NCBI GenBank assembly: GCA_019245555.1
Contig: JAFARH010000363.1
Coordinates: forward strand, 1 to 5,499
Length of the DNA: 5,499 nucleotides
Origin: Betaproteobacteria bacterium
GTDB taxonomy: Bacteria > Pseudomonadota > Gammaproteobacteria > Burkholderiales > SG8-39
Reading direction: 5' to 3'
A program made the position numbers and the translations under genes. The notes below the pieces were generated by a model. The model was given only the letters and a program-made list of their open reading frames with translations. It did not search any database and was not told the DNA's origin. Below are positions 1-4,055 of the stretch, piece after piece; position 1 is the first letter of the stretch; the number at the start of each line of letters is the position of its first letter.

Positions 1-433
1 GACCCTTCTCCTTTGCCAGCGCGACGAAGTCCTTCACCGTTTTCGCACCGAGGCTCGGATGCACGACGAGCACCTGCGGATAGCGGCAGAACTGCATCAC
101 TGGCGCGAAATCGCGAATCGGATCCCATTTCAATTCCTTATAGAGAAAGGGATTGACCGCGAAGGTGTCGAAGGTGATGAGGAGCGTTTGTCCATCGGGC
201 GGGGACTCCGCCACCTGCTGGCTCGCGATGATGCCGCCGGAAGTAACGCGGTTCTCTACGATGAACGGCTGGCCAAGCTCGGCCTGCAGCGCCGGCGCGA
301 TGATGCGCGCGGTGAGATCGCTCGCGCCGCCCGGGCTCGCCGGCACCACGATTCGCACCGGACGCGACGGGTATTGTGCCCACGCCGGTACACTGGCGAG
401 GAGAAAAACGACGATGCGCCACATCCTTGTCAT
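1..433 (-). CDS. Bug/TctC-family periplasmic solute-binding protein, N-terminal part (3' end outside window)
   Basis: Translating the minus strand from 433 gives 144 uninterrupted residues running off the left edge. It begins with a short signal peptide (MTRMWRIVVFLLASVPAWAQ, likely cleaved after AWA), then the Bug N-terminal hallmark YPSRPVRIVVPASPGGASD (residues 21-39), VENR at 59-62 and SPPDGQTLL at 77-85. Members are normally about 320 residues, so just under half is present. The family binds small carboxylates and similar solutes in the periplasm for tripartite tricarboxylate transporters or for signalling; the ligand cannot be read from sequence. The usual NxPGAGG loop is altered here to NRVTSGG. 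The start at 433 is preferred because GGAAGAGG lies 9 nt upstream; an in-frame ATG at 424 has only AAGG directly against it. The start region overlaps the divergent Bug gene by 20 bp. Family assignment is firm; start choice moderate. Confidence 0.9.
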   Translation of the reverse strand, partial: MTRMWRIVVFLLASVPAWAQYPSRPVRIVVPASPGGASDLTARIIAPALQAELGQPFIVENRVTSGGIIASQQVAESPPDGQTLLITFDTFAVNPFLYKELKWDPIRDFAPVMQFCRYPQVLVVHPSLGAKTVKDFVALAKEKG

Positions 434-1364
434 TATCGCGTGCCTCTTCCTCGCCCCGGTGCACGCGCAGGATTATCCCGCACGACCGATTCGCCTGATC
501 GTACCGATCGGTCCGGGCGGCGGAACGGACATCCTTGGCCGGCACATGGCGCAGAAAATGAGCGAGCGCATGCGTGCGAGCGTGGTGGTCGAGAACAAGC
601 CGGGCGCCGGCAGCATCATCGGCACGGACTACGTCGCGAAATCACCGGCCGACGGCTACACGCTCCTCGTCGGCGGCATCTTCAACATGGTGATGAACAA
701 GGCGCTGGTGAAAGACTTGCCCTACGAGCCGACGCGCGACTTCGTGCCGATTGGCTACCTCTCCGCGTATCCGTTCGCACTCGTCGCGCGCGCCGATCTG
801 CCGCCCGACCTCAAGGGCTTCACCCAATACGCGAAGGACCGGCCCGGCAAACTCACTTACGGATCCGCGGGCCTCGGCACGCTGCAGCACGTATGGGGAA
901 CGATTCTCGTGAAGATGCTCGGCCTCGACATGGTGCATGTGCCGTTCAAGGCGGCCCCGGCGGTGCATCAGGAAATGCTCGCCGGCCGCATCGACCTGAT
1001 GATGGACAACCTCTCGGCCGTGAAGCACCAAGTGCAAAGCGGACGACTCAAGGGCTATGCCGTTTCCTCGGCCGCGCGCTCGCCGCAACTCGAAGGCGTG
1101 CCGACGCTCAAGGAGCTCGGCGTGGATTTCGAAGGCGAGAGCTGGTTTGCGCTCTTCGCGCCCGCGGCGGTGCCGGCGTCGATCGTTTCCCAGCTGCGGA
1201 GCGTCGTCGCCGAAGTGTTGCGCGATCCCGACTTCACCACGCGCGTGACGAACGATGGCGGTCGCGTGCTCTCCATTGCGCCCGCCGAGCAAGCCAGCTT
1301 CTTGAAAGAGGAGGTCCAGCGATGGAGCGGGCTCGTTACCCGCTACGGCGTGAGGGTTGACTAG
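414..1364 (+). CDS. Bug/TctC-family periplasmic solute-binding protein, complete
   Basis: This encodes 316 residues, the normal size for a Bug (tripartite tricarboxylate transporter substrate-binding) protein. It has a signal peptide, MRHILVIIACLFLAPVHA, cleaved before QDYP. Then come YPARPIRLIVPIGPGGGTD (21-39), VVENKPGAGS (58-67), SPADGYTLL (77-85), HVPFKAAPA (175-183), and the late family block GVPTLKELG (228-236) with SWFALFAPAAVP (243-254). GGGTD and the PGAG and DGYTLL loops line the ligand cleft in known Bug structures. The protein should be secreted to the periplasm and bind a small organic anion; no TctA/TctB membrane genes are visible nearby, as is usual for orphan Bug genes. The start at 414 is chosen because GAGGAG at 398-403 sits 10 nt upstream and it begins a clean signal peptide; the open frame extends further upstream to 153 but without family sequence. 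The stop is a TAG at 1362-1364. It overlaps the divergent Bug gene at its 5' end. Confidence 0.95.
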   Translation: MRHILVIIACLFLAPVHAQDYPARPIRLIVPIGPGGGTDILGRHMAQKMSERMRASVVVENKPGAGSIIGTDYVAKSPADGYTLLVGGIFNMVMNKALVKDLPYEPTRDFVPIGYLSAYPFALVARADLPPDLKGFTQYAKDRPGKLTYGSAGLGTLQHVWGTILVKMLGLDMVHVPFKAAPAVHQEMLAGRIDLMMDNLSAVKHQVQSGRLKGYAVSSAARSPQLEGVPTLKELGVDFEGESWFALFAPAAVPASIVSQLRSVVAEVLRDPDFTTRVTNDGGRVLSIAPAEQASFLKEEVQRWSGLVTRYGVRVD

Positions 1365-1391
1365 CCTGTTAAACTGAAGGCTGGCAACTTT

Positions 1392-1406
1392 GAAAGGAGG
1401 TGATCC
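1392..1406 (+). promoter_or_regulatory. Extended Shine-Dalgarno sequence complementary to the 16S rRNA 3' tail
   Basis: GAAAGGAGGTGATCC matches, without a mismatch, the reverse complement of the conserved 16S rRNA 3' end (GGATCACCTCC plus TTTC). The AGGAGG core at 1395-1400 lies 7 nt before a GTG codon, which is optimal spacing. Ordinary genes use 4-6 nt of this complementarity, and the other genes in this window do too. The sequence and spacing are observed; ribosome binding is inferred. The match extends no further into 16S, so it is not an rRNA gene fragment. Confidence 0.75.
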
Positions 1407-1407
1407 C

Positions 1408-1488
1408 GTGAGAGACGACCAAGGCAAGACCGGCCGGCAGGACTCTAACGGAGGATCCCACCGCGGCAGCATCGGGGGGCAATCCTAA
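1408..1488 (+). CDS. Putative 26-residue hydrophilic Gly/Ser-rich small protein (GTG start)
   Basis: A GTG-initiated frame of 26 codons ends at TAA (1486-1488), directly behind the extended Shine-Dalgarno sequence. The peptide has no hydrophobic segment. It starts (M/V)RDDQGKTGRQDSNGG and ends SHRGSIGGQS, so it is polar, rich in Gly, Ser, Arg and Gln, and probably disordered. It lies 43 nt after the Bug stop, with no convincing promoter between them, so it may be translated from the 3' part of the Bug transcript. The downstream terminator at 1536-1574 closes the unit. I do not recognise a characterised family. It may be a real small protein, or a leader-type ORF whose translation rather than product matters, or the Shine-Dalgarno may be part of a regulatory RNA. 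Evidence is the ribosome-binding site and clean start/stop only. Confidence 0.5.
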   Translation: MRDDQGKTGRQDSNGGSHRGSIGGQS

Positions 1489-1502
1489 GTAGCCCAAGGA
1501 GT

Positions 1503-1523
1503 CCGGCCAAGTATCTAGGCCGG
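1503..1523 (+). other. GGCCGG hairpin between small ORF and terminator
   Basis: CCGGCC (1503-1508) and GGCCGG (1518-1523) are perfect inverted arms around a 9-nt loop (AAGTATCTA). The hairpin starts 14 nt after the small ORF stop and ends 12 nt before the terminator stem, so the transcript 3' end would carry two stacked hairpins. An upstream ACCGGCCGGC at 1429-1438, inside the small ORF, could pair with either arm and give an alternative fold. It has no U-tract of its own, so it is not a terminator. The structure is predicted by eye only. Confidence 0.55.
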
Positions 1524-1535
1524 CTGCCTGGAACG

Positions 1536-1574
1536 AAAAGCCCCGGGCGCGCGAGCGTCTCGGGGCTTTTCTTT
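1536..1574. terminator. Bidirectional intrinsic terminator
   Basis: AAAAGCCCCG (1536-1545) pairs perfectly with CGGGGCTTTT (1561-1570) around a 15-nt GC-rich loop. On the plus strand it is followed by CTTTT (1571-1575 region), giving a TTTTCTTTT tract. On the minus strand the A-run of the left arm becomes the U-tract. It lies between convergent units: Bug plus small ORF from the left and the lipoprotein gene (stop at 1582) from the right, and would end both. Confidence 0.9.
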
Positions 1575-1581
1575 TGCGAGA

Positions 1582-1929
1582 TCAGTGGCAGGTCACGGCC
1601 ACGTTCGTCACGCTCATGCCGGGATACCCGCCGATGGCGTTGGTCACGCTGCACGTCTGCCCAGTGGGATTCGTCAGGACGCTCACGTCGTAACCGGTCG
1701 CGTAGTTGATCGGCGCGCTGAACGTAAACGGGCCGTTCGCCGTAACCGAGAGGTCGTTGCCGCCGTTGTTCTGCAGCACCACCGTGCCGCCGGCATTGAG
1801 GCCGGAGACGGTTCCTCCGATGCTATAGGTCAGCCCCGCGGGCGTATTCGAGCCGCCACTGTCATACCCGCCGCCGCCACCGCACGCTGCTAGGAGCACG
1901 CTCGCTGCGAGAAGAATCGCTTTATTCAT
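1582..1929 (-). CDS. Small lipoprotein with a single surface-protein repeat unit
   Basis: This encodes 115 residues. The N-terminus MNKAILLAASVLLAACGGGG is a type II signal peptide with lipobox LAAC; Cys16 would be lipidated. A Gly-rich linker to about residue 28 follows. The rest (34-115) is one beta-rich module: YSIGGTVSGLNAGGTVVLQN, then GNDLSVTANGPFTF, then NPTGQTCSVTNAIGG and the ending VTNVAVTCH. The two Cys in this module (93 and 114) could form a disulfide. From memory, this module occurs in tandem in large proteobacterial surface or secreted proteins, where it looks like an Ig-like or carboxypeptidase-regulatory-like fold. The function is unknown; it probably sits in the outer membrane facing the periplasm or surface. 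The start at 1929 is supported by AGGAGG at 1935-1940, 5 nt upstream. The frame stays open upstream to 2622 but lacks sense there. It ends just inside the shared terminator. Confidence 0.88.
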   Translation of the reverse strand: MNKAILLAASVLLAACGGGGGYDSGGSNTPAGLTYSIGGTVSGLNAGGTVVLQNNGGNDLSVTANGPFTFSAPINYATGYDVSVLTNPTGQTCSVTNAIGGYPGMSVTNVAVTCH

Positions 1930-1993
1930 TATGTCCTCCTCATCACCTGCACCGACCAAACGCAACGAGGTGGGCCGATATTCCCCCGGTAAC

Positions 1994-2016
1994 AAAAAAG
2001 CCCCGCAGGGTTGGCT
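1994..2016 (-). terminator. Minus-strand terminator-like hairpin in the lipoprotein leader
   Basis: Read on the minus strand, AGCC (2016-2013), a two-base bulge, CC, the loop CTGC, and GGGGCT form a 6-bp GC-rich stem followed by T6 (1999-1994). It lies 65 nt upstream of the lipoprotein start and in the same orientation. No minus-strand gene is recognisable to its right, since 2050 onward is the plus-strand monooxygenase. It could be an attenuator in the lipoprotein leader, a block on antisense transcription from the monooxygenase gene, or a relic of a lost gene. The stem is modest and judged by eye. Confidence 0.45.
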
Positions 2017-2049
2017 GCTATTGGACGATTTGGTACACCATGCGCTTCG

Positions 2050-3753
2050 ATGCTTGCTGTCGCTGAAAGCCTGACTGCAGTCGCAAGTGAGTGGCTCAAG
2101 AAGCTTGAAAAGGCGCTCGCCACCCCCGATCAGACGGCCATAGCAGCGCCTTTTCAGGACGACAGTCACTGGCGCGATGTACTGGCGCTCACTTGGCAGA
2201 TACGCACAGTCAGCGGGGCGCAAGCCTTGGCGTCTGTCCTCGCGTCGCATGCGTCTCGCATGAAGCCGCGCGGCTTCCAAATCGATTCCAGCCGCACGGC
2301 ACCACGAGAAGTGACTCGAGCGGGGTCGAAATGCATCGAGGCGATCTTCCGGTTCGAGACCGAAATCGGCCGTGGCAGCGGCGTACTCAGGCTCCGGGAC
2401 GGCAAGGCCTGGACGCTGCTCACTGCGCTCGATGAGCTGAAAGGTCACGAAGAACGCACTGGGGGTCGCCGACCAAGCGGCCACGGCTACTCGCGCACAT
2501 TCGGCGGACCGACGTGGGCGGACCAGCGCCAATCGGCCCGCGACTACGCGAGCCGCGAACCGGAGGTGCTCGTCGTCGGGGGCGGTCAGGCAGGCCTCTC
2601 GATCGCCGCGCGCCTCGCGCAACTCGAAGTCGACACGCTGGTCGTCGATCGCTGGCCGCGCGTGGGCGACAACTGGCGGCGGCGCTACGACGCGCTAACG
2701 CTGCACAACCAGGTGCACGTGAACCATCTGCCGTACATGCCATTCCCGCCGAATTGGCCCGTGTACATCCCGAAGGACAAGCTCGCGAACTGGTTCGAGT
2801 CCTACGTCGAGGCGATGGAGCTCAACTACTGGTCGAGCACCGAGTTCGAAGGCGGCACTTACGACGAGGCGGCAAAGCGCTGGTCTGTCTCAATACGCGG
2901 CGCCGATGGCAAGAAGCGCGAGATGCATCCGCGTCACCTGGTGATGGCGACCGGCGTAAGCGGCATTCCAAATCTTCCGGAGATTCCCGCGCTGCGCGGA
3001 TTCCGCGGCAAGGTGCTGCATTCGAGCGAGTACGAGGATGGTAAAGCGTGGGCCGGCAAGCGCGCGATCGTCATCGGCACCGGCAACAGCGGACACGACA
3101 TCGCGCAGGATCTCTATTCGAGCGGCGCCAAGGTCACGCTCGTTCAGCGAAGCCCGACGCTCATCATCAACTGCGATCCGAGCGCGCAGCTCGTGTATAG
3201 CCTCTACAGCGAAGGCCCGCCGCTCGAGGATTGCGACCTCATCACCGCGTCGGTGCCGCTCGCTCTCTCGCGAAAAACGCACCAGCTCGCCACCGAGCAT
3301 GCCAAGCAGCTCGACAAGCCCCTCCTCGACCAGCTCGAGCGCATCGGCTTCCGGCTCGATTTCGGCGAGGACAACACCGGCTGGCAGTTCAAGTACCTGA
3401 CGCGCGGCGGCGGCTACTACTTCAACGTCGGGTGCTCGGACCTGATCGCCGAGGGAAAGATCGGCCTCGCGCAGTCGACTGAGCTCGAGCGGCTGGTGCC
3501 CGAAGCGGAGCTGGTCGTGCTTGCCACGGGGTACAAGCCGCTTGGCGCGCTCGTCGGCAAGTTATTTGGTGAGGAAATGGCAGCGCGTGTTGGCCCCATC
3601 TGGGGCTTCGGCGAATCGCAGGAGCTGCGCAACATGTACGTGCGCACGCCGCAGCCGGGGCTTTGGTTCATCGCCGGCAGCTTCGCGCAGTGCCGGATCT
3701 ACTCGCGCTATCTCGCGCTGCAGATCAAAGGAACGGAGCTCGGCCTCTTCTAG
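2050..3753 (+). CDS. NAD(P)/FAD-dependent flavin monooxygenase (FMO/YUCCA-like, COG2072) with N-terminal NTF2/SnoaL-like domain
   Basis: This encodes 567 residues. Residues about 12-135 form an NTF2/SnoaL-like module (SEWLKKLEKAL, DDSHWRDVLALTWQIRTVSG, LLTALDELKGHEER). The flavoenzyme follows: FAD Rossmann motif VLVVGGGQAGLSIAARL (173-189), the conserved block RYDALTLHNQVHVNHLPYMP (212-231), the FMO fingerprint FRGKVLHSSEY (318-328, matching FxGxxxHxxxY), NADPH Rossmann motif VIGTGNSGHDIAQDL (341-355), and ATGY (492-495). Such enzymes use NADPH and O2 to oxygenate a small substrate in the cytoplasm; the substrate is not predictable. Homologues are often labelled as K+ transport flavoproteins, which is misleading. 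ATG 2050 best fits the family N-terminus but has no good ribosome-binding site; TTG 2011, adjoining CAGGG, is the alternative. From memory of relatives, about ten residues are missing before AELVVLATGY. The stop overlaps the ferredoxin stop on the other strand. Confidence 0.9.
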   Translation: MLAVAESLTAVASEWLKKLEKALATPDQTAIAAPFQDDSHWRDVLALTWQIRTVSGAQALASVLASHASRMKPRGFQIDSSRTAPREVTRAGSKCIEAIFRFETEIGRGSGVLRLRDGKAWTLLTALDELKGHEERTGGRRPSGHGYSRTFGGPTWADQRQSARDYASREPEVLVVGGGQAGLSIAARLAQLEVDTLVVDRWPRVGDNWRRRYDALTLHNQVHVNHLPYMPFPPNWPVYIPKDKLANWFESYVEAMELNYWSSTEFEGGTYDEAAKRWSVSIRGADGKKREMHPRHLVMATGVSGIPNLPEIPALRGFRGKVLHSSEYEDGKAWAGKRAIVIGTGNSGHDIAQDLYSSGAKVTLVQRSPTLIINCDPSAQLVYSLYSEGPPLEDCDLITASVPLALSRKTHQLATEHAKQLDKPLLDQLERIGFRLDFGEDNTGWQFKYLTRGGGYYFNVGCSDLIAEGKIGLAQSTELERLVPEAELVVLATGYKPLGALVGKLFGEEMAARVGPIWGFGESQELRNMYVRTPQPGLWFIAGSFAQCRIYSRYLALQIKGTELGLF

Positions 3754-4055
3754 CGTTCATCGGGCGGCGCGATCTCGGTGACGAGGTCCTTGATCAGCAC
3801 CTTGTTGTGCAGCGGCTCGATGGTCATCTCGCCGTCGACCAATCGCGTGGTGCAGGCATACACGGTCTTGCCGTCGACCTCGATCATGCATTCCTTGCAC
3901 GCATTCGCATTGATGCACGAGAAGCGGATGGCGAGGCTTGGGTCCACGTGCACGCGGATCCAGCGCAGGCCGTCGAGCACGGTCTGTCCGGCCTCGAACG
4001 GCACTTCGAATCGCTCGTAGCGGCCGGCGCGCTGGATTTTCAGCTTGGCAAGCAT
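3750..4055 (-). CDS. [2Fe-2S] ferredoxin-like electron-transfer subunit (SdhB/FrdB N-terminal domain only)
   Basis: This encodes 101 residues and resembles the N-terminal [2Fe-2S] half of succinate dehydrogenase/fumarate reductase iron-sulfur subunits: LKIQRAGRYERFEVPF, QTVLDGLRWI, HVDPSLAIRFSC, then VDGKTVYACTTRL. The likely cluster ligands are Cys47, Cys53, Cys56 and Cys68. The spacing is C-x5-C-x2-C-x11-C, one residue longer in the first gap than the usual C-x4-C. The protein ends at residue 101, so the C-terminal domain that binds [4Fe-4S] and [3Fe-4S] in SdhB (about 235 residues) is absent, and nothing like it follows downstream. The start at 4055 fits the family and overlaps the upstream flavoprotein gene by 16 nt (4040-4055), which suggests translational coupling; AGGG sits just upstream. 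An in-frame ATG at 4100 would add 15 residues without family sequence. It probably takes electrons from, or gives them to, the flavoprotein. Stop TAG (3752-3750) overlaps the monooxygenase stop. Confidence 0.88.
   Translation of the reverse strand: MLAKLKIQRAGRYERFEVPFEAGQTVLDGLRWIRVHVDPSLAIRFSCINANACKECMIEVDGKTVYACTTRLVDGEMTIEPLHNKVLIKDLVTEIAPPDER

Noticed and set aside
153..413. N-terminal extension of the plus-strand Bug protein
   Set aside because: The extra 87 residues precede a proper signal peptide and ribosome-binding site at 414 and lie antisense to the coding sequence of the other Bug gene.
59..1360. Plus-strand open frame of 433 codons overlapping both Bug genes
   Set aside because: It is the wrong frame of the Bug gene: Arg/Ala-rich, with no motif, while the adjacent frame encodes a textbook Bug protein.
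1392..1406. Fragment of a 16S rRNA gene on the minus strand
   Set aside because: The match to the 16S 3' end stops at 15 nt; bases beyond GATCC do not follow the 16S sequence. The spacing to a GTG fits a ribosome-binding site instead.
642..1472. Long minus-strand open frame of 276 codons opposite the Bug gene
   Set aside because: It is antisense to a clear Bug gene, is rich in Arg/His/Glu of the kind produced by reading GC-rich genes backwards, and shows no family motif.
1930..2020. Cyclic-di-GMP or other known riboswitch in the lipoprotein leader
   Set aside because: GGTTACC-like bits recall the GEMM class, but the conserved core and paired arms could not be laid out. Only the terminator-like hairpin is supported.
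1930..2622. N-terminal extension of the lipoprotein to 346 residues
   Set aside because: The true start is marked by AGGAGG and a lipobox signal peptide; the extension is antisense to the monooxygenase and low in meaning.
2050..3753. Potassium transport flavoprotein (the CzcO-type label)
   Set aside because: This is a legacy database name. The sequence shows two Rossmann motifs and the FMO fingerprint, so an oxygenase is the supported reading.
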